This document shows positions 12,043 through 23,575 of a stretch of 64,000 nt of DNA, one piece after another. The stretch lies in assembly GCA_028456385.1 (NCBI GenBank), contig JALNQF010000048.1, positions 1 through 64,000 of the forward strand, written 5' to 3'. The position numbers were made by a program, and so were the translations under genes. Under the pieces are notes generated by a model. That model saw nothing but the letters and a program-made list of their open reading frames with translations, was not told where the DNA came from and did no database searches. This DNA is from Ophiosphaerella korrae. Its lineage: Eukaryota; Ascomycota; Dothideomycetes; Pleosporales; Phaeosphaeriaceae. The number at the start of each line of letters is the position of its first letter. Within the stretch, counting starts at the first letter, position 1.

Positions 12043-12292
12043 ACTTGCACTCGGAATTCCCTGGATGAAAGCGACCTAGATGTAGACAATGAAGGTAGTT
12101 CTTTCCGACTTCTTGTGTGAATATAATTAATGCTGGCAGTGCTGAAAAACACTTTCGTCGATCTCTTACTCGCCTTGCAAAGTCTTCCTGCCTCTCGATT
12201 GTTACCCAATAATCCTTTCACCTTCATCAAAGAATATTCATCTTTCATTGGCATTGCAGATATATCTCTCGTTCCCCAAAGAGACTGTCACC

Positions 12293-15200
12293 ATGTCTAT
12301 GCGGCTTTTACATTTCAACGAATCCGGCGAACTTGGGTGGACAGTTTTTGCTAAACAGGATATCCCGCTATATGCTATACTCTCGCATACTTGGGGAAGC
12401 AGAGAAGTCAGCTTCGAGGATCTCATAAACAGTACCGGGAAAGAGAAGGATGGTTACAAGAAAATCCTCTTTTGCGGTGAACAAGCGGCTCGTGATAACC
12501 TCGAATACTTCTGGGTAGATACATGCTGCATTGATAAGCGAAGCTTGACTGAGCTTTCCAGAGCTATTAATTCCATGTTTCGCTGGTACCAGAAGGCAGC
12601 GAGATGCCATGTATTCCTATCCGACGTCTCGATGGCCCCCATGACAAATGCCGAAGAGCACCAAAGCACATGGGAAGCGGCTCTTCGCGCAAGCAGGTGG
12701 TTTACTCGAGGTTGGACACTCCAAGAGCTTATTGCCCCAGTATCGGTTGAATTCTTCTCCTTAGAGAGTCGGAAAATTGGCGACAAACGATCCTTAGATC
12801 AGCTGATATCTGAGGTCACCGGTATTCCTGTAGACTGCCTGCAAGGAAAAGCATTAAGCAATTTCAGCGTGGTTGAGCGAATGCGATGGGCAGAAAACCG
12901 TCAAACGACAGAAGAAGAAGATCGTGCGTACTGTCTACTGGGAATCTTTGGAGTTTCCATGCTGCTCAACTACGGGGAAAGAGAGGCGAGTGCGTTACGT
13001 CGACTTCGAAAGGCAATTGAGGAGGCCGAATATCCAGACGACGTTGGATGGCAACAAGAAGAAACTAAATCATGTACGTCTACGATATTCATTGTACTCG
13101 GACATAGGTCTACTAACTTATTTGATTAGGGCCACTCGATAGAGAATTCAAAGAACGTCACCTCAACTGGCTGAAATATGTTGATCCATTAAAATTTCAC
13201 AACAATGCTCGAAAATACCGTACTACAAAGTCAACAGGGGAATGGTTTCTTAGAGGGGAGTTTAATCAGTGGAAGACGCAGCCACGATCATTCTTATGGC
13301 TTTGTGGGAAAGGTTTGTACAAATCTGTGTCAAATTTCTTTCTCTGCTAATATCTATCTACCGCAGCTGGGTCTGGCAAAACGATTCTGTGCTCGGCCAT
13401 TATCGACGAGATCGAGCAACAACATTTGGGAGCCATGGCCTACTTTTACTTCTCTTTCCAAGCCGAAGAGACTCAAAGTATCAAGTATTTCAAGTACGCT
13501 CTCTTGATTCAGATAGTCCGTCACCTTGTTCAGGAGGACCCCTTGCGACCTGGTCGTTTTTACCTTCCAAGATCTTTTCAAAACTTATACGATCGATACC
13601 AACCTTCATCGGATCCCAAAACAGAGGACTTGGATGCAACATTCTTGGATGTCTTGGCTGAATCAAAGGAGACATATATAGTCATCGATGCCTTGGATGA
13701 GTGCCTATCACCGAATGATCGCGAAGAAGTTGTCACATTCTTAGCGGAGCTTTCCCTCTCCGGACCGAGTAGTACACACATCATGATTACAAGCCGGCGT
13801 GAAGAGGATATTGAAAACGCCATTTGTAAAATACCGATCAAGAAAAGCATAATTCCATTGGAAACTGCAAATGTCAACGAAGATGTAAGAAGACATCTTC
13901 AGGACCGTATTACTCAAGAGCCCTATAGGAGATGGTCCGATGGTCTGAAAGAAAAGGTCATACAACATCTTACAGAGTATGCTGATGGTGTCTTCCGGTG
14001 GGTAGATTTGCAGATGATGGACCTCGGGGGCAAGTTGAGAGAGAAGGATATCGATGAGGCCCTCAACCAACTACCGAAAGGTTTGCAACAGACCTACCAA
14101 CGACTGTTAGAACAGACTAAGAACAGCGGCTACGCAAATGAATCATACGCCGTTTTCAGATGGCTAGCTTTCTCACGTCGGCCTTTGAAACTCAGCGAAG
14201 CAAGCGAAGCAGCAATTTTCAACGGCAAAGAAGGGTTGTCGCCTAATGGAGACGATTGCTCTGTATCATTTGACCCCCGTGATAGATTTCACAGCCTGCG
14301 GAGTATTCGAAGTATCCTTTCTGGACTTATTACTGTATCTGACGTCGACAATCGGCCATACTTCGGCGACGAGGAGGTTCACAGTGATCAGGATGTAACC
14401 ATCAGCTTTTCCCACTTCTCAGTACGGGAATACTTGGAGAGCGCAAATGTCTCCCCACCGTTCTTTCGCTTACGGGAGAACAGCAGCCAATGGTTCCTCC
14501 TAAAGAGTTGTCTTGCCTATATACATCACTACGACACCATTTCCCGTGAACTGCACAATTTGGCGCCGTATCCGCTACTTCTATACGCGTGCAAATACTG
14601 GTGGTACCACGCTATTTCTGTTTGTTTTGATACGAACCAGAATATCATAAAAAGCAGCTACAAAAAAGCTAATTGGACACCTCACTGAACATGATGGGAC
14701 AGCTTTAATCATATCTATCAAACTGGCGATAAGTGAGGAGTCTGATTCGTCCAACAAACTGCAATCTATTTTACGCAAACGGCTGAAACGCATGATCAGT
14801 AAAAGTTCTGTCGATATATCCGGATTGGATTTTGAAGACCCGCTAGCCCTTCACTCGGTCTCTCTTACGGGAGAGATGATTCTGGTCGAACTGATGATTC
14901 GTGCCGGAGTGGCTGTGAATAAGAGGAACAAGGAAAGTCATACACCACTGTTAGTGGCAGCCGCTGCTGGAAACAGCAGAGTGGTGCAACTCCTTTTGGA
15001 GAATGGAGCAGATCTCCACGCGAAAGAAAAGAGTGGAGGGGGAGGATATTGCGCACCCGAACTAAGAGCAATGTGCAAGACCACAATGCTCTTCGCTCTA
15101 CTCAAGGAGTATACAGGCTATACGCGATGCGTTCAAAACGAGTGGACGGCATTGCACCTAGCGGCAAAGAACGGGCATGAAAAAGTAGTCCGGTTGCTAT

Positions 15201-15894
15201 TGGAAAAAGGTGCTGAAGTGACAGAAGATGTTTGGGGAGGTAATGCGCTGTCTATCGCTGTTTCACAAGGACACGAAGCGGTAGTAAGAGTACTGCTCCA
15301 ACACCAGCCCATCGCCGGGATGGAATTTCATGAAAATATACTGCATTACACATAGCAGCGGCAAATGACCAAGAAGAGATATCAAAATTACTTCTTGAAA
15401 AAGGTGCCAATGTCAACGCAGCGGATGAGGATGGAATGACACCATTACACATGGCCATTTATGGTGTTAAAGAAATCCTAGGGTGTATTGGTTTTGGGAT
15501 AAGAGATATCCTAAAATACAAGCCAGAACGGAAGTCTGTAGGTGTAATGCGGATATTGCTCGAGAAAGGGGCCGATATAGAGGCTAAGACCAAGCATGGC
15601 TGGACACCACTGCATTCTGCAGTAGCACAGAAGCACAATGCCGCCGTGCAAGTGCTAATTAAAGAGGGAGCCGATGTTAATGCGATGAATGGATCCGGAG
15701 TGCCGCCTCTCTCCCTATCCGCTTATTATGAGTCTGAAATTGCTGTACGGTTGCTCCTTGAAAGTGGCGCGAATATCAACGCTAAAGATCATAATGCATC
15801 GACGGCGTTACATGTAGCAGCTGCCAGTGGGAGCCTTTCAATTGTGAAGTTGTTAGTGGAGCGTGTTATATTGGAAGTTGGTGCAAACACATAA
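12293..15894 (+). pseudogene. HET-NACHT-ankyrin (fungal NLR-like) gene with two frameshifts
   Basis: Encodes a STAND-type receptor of the heterokaryon-incompatibility/innate-recognition class. Exons 12293-13073, 13130-13312 and 13367 onward are joined by introns at 13074-13129 (with a TACTAAC branch site) and 13313-13366. The HET domain is N-terminal: YAILSHTWG, WVDTCCIDK, MFRWYQKAARCHVFLSDV and RGWTLQELIAP. The NACHT domain has Walker A GKAGSGKT at about residue 322 and Walker B YIVIDALDEC. The winged-helix region ends with FSHFSVREYLES. Ankyrin repeats follow (TPLLVAAAAGN, TALHLAAKNGHEKVVRLLL, TPLHSAVAQKHNAAVQVLI). The frame is lost near 14,640-14,665 (stop at 14,686) at an A6 run and again near 15,340 (stop at 15,353). 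Each break shifts by a single base or equivalent, and clear coding sequence continues in another frame. A missed small intron at the first break is possible but no convincing branch site is seen. Confidence 0.85.
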
Positions 15895-16127
15895 GAACAG
15901 ATAAGTTTCGCCGCTTCCATGTACAGTAGTATGTATGTGTGCTTCCGCCCCCCCTCCCCCTGAGTTTGCTGGATCAATCCCGCTAAAGATTAGCTAGCGC
16001 TGTCTGAGGCCTACGCCGTTAAGGTTGGGCAGGAGAATCGCCAGGTTTTTTTAGAGGGGGACACGAGACATATCATGGGAAAAACTTAGAAACATGTTAC
16101 TCTGCACGTTTACTTTGCTTAAGAAGT
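15895..16127. other. Spacer between NLR loci
   Basis: No coding signal. Contains a C-rich tract (CCCCCCCTCCCCC) near 15,949-15,961. Confidence 0.5.
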
Positions 16128-16887
16128 ATGCCTTACCCGCGACCCAACATGGTTATAAAGAATAGCATACTAACACTGAACAGGTTTCGATGGGCTGCTT
16201 GTCAGATCGATGCACTGGAAAACTGCCTTGCCTACCGTGCTCTTCAGAGTGCGCTGGCTTCCCTTCCCAAGACTTTGGATGAGACATACAGTAGAATCCT
16301 ACAAAGCATCCCGACTGAACACAAGCACTACACTACTATCTTCCTCCAACTCATCACGTTCTCTGAGCGACCATTGCGACTTGAGGAGCGGTTGATGCAC
16401 TCGCGGTGCAAACCAACAAGCATCCATACTTTTCTCCAAAATATAGAATGCCCGAGCCACACGAAATCTCGCGTTATTGCTCGAGCTTGGTGACCGTTGT
16501 GACTACAGAGCCTTCACGTTGGCAAACCGATAAGCGTGTGGAGCTTCAGTTGGCTCATTTCTCGGTCAAAGAGTATCTGAAGTTTGCCTTGCGTATCTAC
16601 TACAGTTCAACGAGGTGCAAGATGTGCCAAAGTACATTGAGCAAGACTTTCCCTTTGCCAGCTATTCGTCCCGTTTCTGGATGATCAACGCGGCGGGCGC
16701 CAAAGACACAGACGATAGAACACTAAAGCTGATCGAGGTGCTTCTCTGGCCTCCAAAACGATCGTACGAAGTTTGTTACAGTCTCTACCGATCCCAGCAC
16801 AGCAGCAGGTCAATCGGAAAGCAAGGTCCGGGAGACATTAGGCTGCGCATCTGCCAGCCAGCCCGACACCACATGCTGTGTGTATAA
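16128..16887 (+). pseudogene. NACHT/STAND pseudogene fragment (winged-helix part)
   Basis: Three overlapping frames give successive parts of one known protein region. The first is RFRWAACQIDALENCL...LPKTLDETYSRIL...FSERPLRLEE, the linker after a fungal NACHT domain. The second is AVDALAVQTNKHPYF...LQLAHFSVKEYL. The third is LAYLLQFNEVQDV...FPFASYSSRFWM. Frame changes occur near 16,388 (GAGGAGCGG, probably lost bases of GAGGAGGCGG) and near 16,590. The 5' NACHT core with Walker A and the C-terminal repeats are not found next to it. It appears to be a decayed relic in an area of similar genes. Confidence 0.8.
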
Positions 16888-18520
16888 GATCACGCCACTT
16901 CTTGGGATATTCTCTACGCTTCACGGCTGAAACCCGCCTTTGAACAGTGGGCAATGTTCCCAGTCTCAACAACAGCTGGATTGCATGACATGATGAGTAC
17001 CAAGTTATGCGGCGATAGTGGCGTAGCATTGCGCTACTAACTTGTTAGATCATGCGAATGCTAGTATTATATGCCCCCGACGAATTAACATCCAGTCTTC
17101 AGCCAAGTCGAGAGTCTGAAAATGCTAGGAACGATAAGCCACCTGCTTTGGCGTCATTTGATGAGTCTTCACAGGGATACCAGGACTTCTTGTGCCCATT
17201 CAGCTTGCGCAAATGACGCTACCATCATCATGTCACATTCTGGAGCCCCACTAGCGCCAGCTGTCTATACCATGCTTATTATGCATCATGCGCCGCTCAC
17301 ATCACGATCCAGGCAGCAAAGAGGCGCTATACGGAACGATCATCCCGCCATTTGTCCTTCCGGTGAGCATGATATGACTCTGCACAGCACGGCCCACTCG
17401 CTGTTGTTACTCACAGCCTCCTCGAGTACCGCCAATCTACCCTCCATGGCGGCTTCGTTCTCCAATCGGATACCTCCAGCTCGTCGCTAAGTGTGTCGTC
17501 AAGGGCTTGTGACTACTTGAGCCTTGCTCTGAAACGACGATGGATCATCCATAATGCATAGCTCCTGCTCATTTGTGGTGCTCCGTCAAGCAATTTGCCG
17601 GTCTACGAGGCGCTCCCTGATGGTGGCGGTGGATCCTGTACTCCTTCTTTGGTGATGTTTTGTCCTGCGTAGCCCCTCTCAATCCTTTGGCGGTCATCTG
17701 TCAACCTGCCCTGCCTTACCTGTCTAGTGGCAGCATTCATAGAATAGGCCAATCTTACCGTAAAGTTGGTGCTACTGCTACCACTGCTACTACTATCAAG
17801 AGGCTTTAAATAATAGTTTAGTAAGCTGATAGTCCATCAATGTAGAGTCTCTTTGCAACTCGAGATATGAATAAAGTTAGATATTCAGAACTCTTCCAAC
17901 TCTGCTGTCAAGTGTGGTCTGTACCAAGTTCATGCGCGAAAATTACAAAGATCATTACCAGTAGCTGAACACGTGTATGTGATTATTCGAGCGGTCCTGT
18001 GACTGTGGATGAAAGGAAAGTATTGCCGACACAGGGGTCAAACAGCTAAGCCACGGAAGATTGTGTCCCGAAAATGGGACCAATAAGTCCCCAACACCTC
18101 ACATCCCTACGAACTGATGGGGCCCAAATTCAGGCCTTCTTCATGCTGCTCAAGGAGGAAATCAGGCACAATCATGCTGGCTCATGCTGGCTCACGGCGA
18201 GCTCAGGCTTGCACAGCCACAACTCAAGCTGCTTACTCATAGCTCACGTTACACCCCTGCGTAACTCAAGATCAAATCCGGAAAAAGCTTTGTGTGAGAG
18301 TAGATTTCACTCAATTGTTAAACGCTATTTCTAGCAGTACATGATTAGCCACAAAACATCAGTAGCACTGGAAAGGTAGCAACGGCAATTTACATTGCAA
18401 ATTGGACTTCTTCTAATATTGCTGATTCAAGCAGCCTCGAGTGGATAGTAAGTTATTACTTGCATTTATGCTAATGATTTTGCTCACGCTCTACAGGATA
18501 TCACCAGCGACTCAAGTCTT
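16888..18520. other. No supported gene
   Basis: A frame from about 17,078 to 17,216 reads DELTSSLQPSRES...FLCPFSLRK and then stops. It looks protein-like but matches no family I recognise. A second possible remnant lies near 17,385-17,560. Both may be tails of decayed genes. The rest shows nothing. Confidence 0.35.
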
Positions 18521-18554
18521 GGGAACTGAATAGGCGATGGTCACTGGCTGGTTG

Positions 18555-18882
18555 TGAAATAGGTCACAGTCAAAACCGATAGCAGTGGAACTTGGTGGTC
18601 GGATTGGTGCTGCATTGGCGGCGCCGAAACAAACAGTGGAGATTACATCTCTGTCATAAGATCACAGCAGCAATCTACCACCATTCACGCCGACATTACT
18701 ATAACGGCTCCAATGCTACCCTGACTTACGGCTACAGTTGGAGTTTCAGTCACAAATACGGTCGGCTGGGCGCAAAGCTGTGTGAATGTAGATGGTATCA
18801 AGCATGGGCTATGGCTGCAGGAAAATATTGGTTGGGCATGGCAGACTATCACCAAGAAGTTCAGTCAAACGGGACCTAATTA
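18555..18882 (+). pseudogene. Possible decayed small secreted-protein gene
   Basis: One frame reads protein-like sequence: GTWWSDWCCIGGAETNSGDY, then HADITITAPMLP, a TGA stop at about 18,722, then LTATVGVSVTNTVGWAQSCV and GLWLQENIGWAWQTITKK, ending at TAA 18,880. Paired cysteines, many Thr/Ser/Gly/Trp residues and alternating beta-like texture suggest an extracellular beta-sandwich protein. I do not recognise a named family. No signal peptide or start codon could be placed upstream, and one internal stop interrupts it. It could be a chance frame, but composition and length argue otherwise. Confidence 0.35.
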
Positions 18883-20892
18883 AGATGGGTTACTCTACTA
18901 CGAAAAAAATTGACTGTGCCTCTAACATGCATTGACAGCCCAAGCCCCTCTGCTACCTAAGTTCACCGAGAGTAGATCAACTGGCCTGATCCAAACAGAA
19001 CCGGATCACGCCAAATTCAGTACCGTTGCGACTGGGACAGTGCACAAGGAAGAGGATATGATTTTTGAAACAAGAAGTATCTTTAAGCTCCTACGGTATT
19101 TCTAACGATGGAAAGTACAGGACTGTACAGGAACTATACGAGATTAAGCAGGGGTATAGAGACACGGAATTAGAGCGTTGGCATTGTATTGGTGCATTTC
19201 TTTTAGACCAAGCCATCCCTCATCTCTCAGAAAATCAATTGAGTTCATAACAATCTTCTGATTGTGCCTCATGGCCGTCATAGTATGCTATGGTGAATAG
19301 ATTACATTCGTTTACTTTGCTTGCCTTGTGCTATAGAGGGCAGACCCCGATAGTATAGCCAGAACGAACCAGATGAAATTGATGTGGAGCTACCTATCAT
19401 GGAAGTACGCTTCTTATACCTTGCTAGACCTCTTCTGTGCCATAGCATATGATCTGTGCGGTTGCTTTCTGGTGCCGAGCGTGTCCCGGACGCAAACTTT
19501 TCTAGGCGTACTCTTAGAGCATCAAGCTGTTTATGTACACGCTCTGGAACGCAGGGCTTTCCGGCTGTACTTTCGGAGCGTCAAGCTGTCTTTCCCCTAG
19601 AAAGAAATCATAGGGTGGCTTTATTCTGTTTGTTGTTTACTTTTCTTACCTAAGTGCAGGACTGTAGCCGTCTTACGTACTTGACACTTTACTTCAAGTC
19701 CTCATCCTAATAATGGGCAATGCCGGGACCCCAATCAAGCGCAAGTTACGTGTTGACTTCCATCTCGAATATGAGAGTGAGCCAGAGGTGTCATTCCCCT
19801 AGTGTATAGAAGCTCTATTTGTTTTACTAATACCTGCAGGTAAGTGCGAAGCGCTCCCGTACTTTAGTTACCCCCAAAGACTTGATCGTCTATCCACCCC
19901 TCTGTATTGATTGTGCTACTATGCTAGCGACTGATTGGGCGCTGGGAGTTGGGTGGGTTGGAAGGCTGTGGGACATGGAGAAAATCAACCCGAATTTTTA
20001 TAAACCTTGCACTGGCACTACACCACGATAATAGGATAAATTGTGTGCTATAAAGTAAAAGCAATGTTCCTTATCCTACATGTAATCCATTCTAGTAGCT
20101 ATATGTTATGGTGAGAGGTAACCACACATAGTGCATTGCGATTTCGGATAGGTCCAGGCTGCGTTTTGCGCTGGACGTAGCAAAAATCAAAATTCATGCG
20201 CCCACAACTCTCTACACGATAGGATATTGCAACAAAAATCTCATCTCCCTCTATTTTCGTAGTTACATTAAAAAAGACTACTCTCGTCTTTCTAAATCCA
20301 CCTTGACACTACGAGCAAATTATTTAGGCGAAGAGTTCGAATATGTAGAAAAGATGAGTGATGTTGAGATTGTGAGTGGCGCCAGGAAGGCGTTTATGGT
20401 GGACCGTTGGCATTTAGCGGAAACGAGATCGTAGGCGACCAGGAATTATGCATCAGGGACGCCTAAAAAAATGTAAATTGGTACTTTGCGGTTATTACAA
20501 GATTGCCGGATTAAAGGGTGTTCCTTGCGTTTGAGGTAGACATAGAAATGATTGTCTAGACCTCCGATTCGAGATCGCTTAGATTCTGTATGCGCATCTC
20601 TTTATTATAAAGAATTTTTTCATTAGCAAATACCGGACTCGCTCTCCAGTAAGAAATGTTTCAGCGTATGCTGTAAGTCCGCTGCAGTTTAACAGGCTTC
20701 TGACAACGGATATGGAAGCTTATGTCAAACCACTGGATTTTGGACGTGTATTTTCAGACTGAAGCGGTTGTAGTGGCCGAAAGCTTTGTTTATGGCTTTA
20801 GCTAGGCGCCGTGTAACAGATTCTCGTCGTTGTATGATTACTTTTGAAAGCATTCCGTAGGCTGTATCGTACCTTGCCTAAAAGGCGTGTTC
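18883..20892. other. Gene-free AT-rich region
   Basis: About 2 kb with only short frames lacking motifs. It borders the 3' end of the tannase-family gene. Nothing further can be supported. Confidence 0.5.
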
Positions 20893-22552
20893 CTATTGGC
20901 ACTCCCAATTCGCTGCAGTATTTACGTCCCCTTCTCCCTTGTATTTTGCCTGCTGTGGATACATACATAGCGGTCTCTGCCTTAACACATCTGTATGAAT
21001 GGTATCATTTGTGTACTTTGTGCCAACAATATACTTTGGAGCTTTGCCCTCTTCGACCCACGACATCATCGCCAACAATACATCATGTTCCTTATTTTCA
21101 AAGCCTGGCACACTGTGCACAGACGGGGCAAGAGCTGCCTGTTGGTTTGGACCCGCAAAGTACCAAGGCGCGTTCATTTTTGGTTGTGTTCCAGAGCAAT
21201 GGCCCATTCCAGGGACCAGAAAGAATTTGAAGAACGAATCGACATCTATTGACTTGGAGACCATGGCGCGCTGCACATGATTATAAAAATAGGGCGTTGA
21301 ACTAGTCGGGATCGAACTGTCGACCATGCCGTGGTAAGAAAGTATCTTCCCACCTCGGTTATGGAACTCGGAGAGGTCAAAGCCTACAGTTGCGTTGCCC
21401 GGGTTGAGGGAATCGGATAATGCAATAATATCATCATTGTAGTCGTTGAAATTCCACCCTGGTCCCTTTCCAAGGAAGTATTTGACATAGTCTGAACCCA
21501 AAGGATTTGGTACGCTATCAGCCAATAAACGGGGCTGGCCCTCGCTACCTAGCCAAAAGGTAGGGAAGAAAAAGGTATTATTCTCGCCAACGTAATCGCT
21601 GTAGATGTTATAAAATGCGTCGATTTGTGGGCCTGTCATGCAGCTCGCAGTATCCCCAGTGGCATTAGCACCACAGAGCATGGCCTCAATGCGGAAATTG
21701 CAACCTTTGGGATCCGAGATAATATTATCAATAAGGCCGTCCTGTGGGTCACATTGCTTGATGACTTCGCCATTGATAACAGCAAATTTCGCAGGTGAAA
21801 TGTAATAGTCCGCCGTGGTTGGCGAATTGTACAGAGCAACTCTGACCGTCCAAGGTTGCAGGTGCGTGGTCCACCATGCAGGTGCACCGGCTACAATACC
21901 GTCAAAATCCTCAGGGTAAAATTCCGCCTCTTTCAAACCCTGACGCCCACCGGTTGAGCAGCCAGAGTAGTAACTGTACGAAATGTTCCTAGTATAGTAC
22001 GCAGCAGCAATACCTTTTGCGATAACTGTGGAGCCGTGCATGGCTAGATGACCCCAGTTCTCTACCTTATCAGGGCGCTGGTAAGCCCATGCGCCATCTC
22101 CCGAAGAAGAGTTGTGGCCAGTGTCAGTAGACATTGTTGCAAAGCCATAGCGCACACCAGCGCCCTATTGGGATATAAGTTACTATTATGATCCTCACTT
22201 CAAACATATTACATACCATGGCGAGATAATTTATGCCTCCTGCAAACCCGCCGGTTCCTACGGCAAGAAATCTCCCATTCCAATCATCTGGCAGGAACAA
22301 GCCAAAGCCATAAGTTGAATTAGAAACAGACTGAACCTGTACAGAGACTGCACAGAGGCTGGGGAGGTCCGTAGGACTTGTTGGGTAACCAGTATCGCTT
22401 GTAGGTACCTGGAAGGTAGAATTGGCGGCGAGGGAGTATGCGAAGTTCACGCTTGAACCCTTAGGCAAGGCAACTTGAATAGCATCTGGATCGCAACGGG
22501 CAGTTGCGACTCCCAGAATGGCACCGAAACAGAGCAAACCGCGCTGTTTCAT
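20893..22552 (-). CDS. Secreted tannase/feruloyl esterase family protein
   Basis: Predicted extracellular serine esterase that cleaves aromatic esters such as feruloyl-polysaccharides or gallotannins (tannase and feruloyl esterase family). It is 535 residues in two exons, 22217-22552 and 20893-22164, with a 52-bp intron restoring NYLAM/GAGVRYG. The N-terminus MKQRGLLCFGAILGVATARC is a plausible signal peptide. The nucleophile motif GCSTGGRQG places Ser at residue 182 next to Cys181. VPGMGHCSG supplies the catalytic His followed by a Cys, matching the Cys-Ser/His-Cys disulfide arrangement of this family. FLAVGTGGFAG and FATMSTDTGHN are conserved N-terminal lobe segments. Several NxS/T sites (NATG, NNTF, NDTI) are potential glycosylation sites. 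The substrate cannot be decided from sequence. It is the only intact gene in the 12-27 kb stretch and shows no sign of damage. Confidence 0.93.
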
Positions 22553-23265
22553 GATAAATGTTTGGCGACGCGGCGCGAATCAAGACGGGACGGTTGTTTC
22601 TTAAAGGCAGATCAGTATCGGGACGTGCGCCCCGCTCTTTAGCATCTCTCGGCCAACCGCCGAGTATTTTGCAAGTTCCACATCCTGAAATGTAACTAGG
22701 TCCGCTAGTTGAAGATCGAAAGAGGGGCTTCTTCCAGGAGATATCGCTGGAATCAGGGTCGTAAAAAAGGGCCAAGGAGGTGAGGTCGTGCGTTGGTCAC
22801 TTCGATTTACCTCATAGAACCTTACACGGTGGCCGGGTACGGTGATGGAGATGCCACATGCGCACGAAAGCTGACCACATAGCCCACCCACAATGGTGAC
22901 GATGCAAGCCATGAAGACTTCGAAATCGAGAGTGGTGACGTGGGGCCGGGTCCATCCACCTTCGGGACGCTACAATTTCCTCGCCTTGCGGTGGGGAAGA
23001 CAGGCCGGCAAATGTATCGAAGACGACCTCGGGAGCTTTTACCGCGACGTACCCGCACAATACCTAGGTAGGCACATCAGTTCGCATCTCTGTACCGTAA
23101 ACTCAGGTTTCACTCAATTGAGCAGCTGCGATTAGCAAATCCAGAGGCAGCGATTGGTGAATTTTATACATTACGCTATACAAGGATGCGAACCGACATG
23201 CCTATTGTGTAAATAGCGCATGATTCCCCCCACATTATTCCCAGGATGCTCTAAGTCCTTCCTCT
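22553..23265. other. Promoter side of the tannase gene; no other gene
   Basis: Overlapping minus-strand frames between 22,461 and 23,060 show no motif and are not called. Confidence 0.5.
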
Positions 23266-23575
23266 TTGGTCCAATACTCAATCGCCGCCCCTAACAATTG
23301 TGTTCTGCTGTCTTCGTCGCAGCCGGCTAAGCATTTTCCTACTGACAGATCCATCGCATCGCAACATTGCTCGAAAAAGTACGAACCACAACATCCCGCT
23401 GCCGCCTTGGTGATTCTCAAGCAGCTCATAGAGGCCGCCCAAGTTCCGCGACTACTTCGACATGATTGGCGGCACGAGCACCGGGGTGCAGGCGGAGAGC
23501 GTGCAACCCACCAGGCTCATCGCCATCATGCTTGGCCGCTTGAGAGTGAGCGCCAACAAAAGCATTGAAGCCTGA
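23266..23575 (+). pseudogene. Patatin-like phospholipase fragment
   Basis: Two frames together give a patatin core. The first reads AALVILKQLIEAAQVP, matching the helix before the catalytic loop. After a one-base shift near 23,440, the second reads FRDYFDMIGGTSTG, which carries the GxSxG nucleophile elbow of patatins. In the family this is followed by GLIAIMLGRL; here an insertion of about 27-30 nt reading VQAESVQPTR separates STG from LIAIMLGRLRVS. A stop follows at about 23,567. Only about 100 codons remain. In fungi, patatin domains often sit at the N-terminus of STAND receptors, so this may be another relic of such a gene, but no downstream ATPase is visible. Confidence 0.72.

Noticed and set aside
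17122..17490. 122-codon frame
   Set aside because: Low-complexity His/Ser/Thr content, no motif, and a different frame is more protein-like locally.
22461..23060. Minus-strand frames upstream of the tannase gene
   Set aside because: Overlap the tannase start and each other; no recognisable domain.
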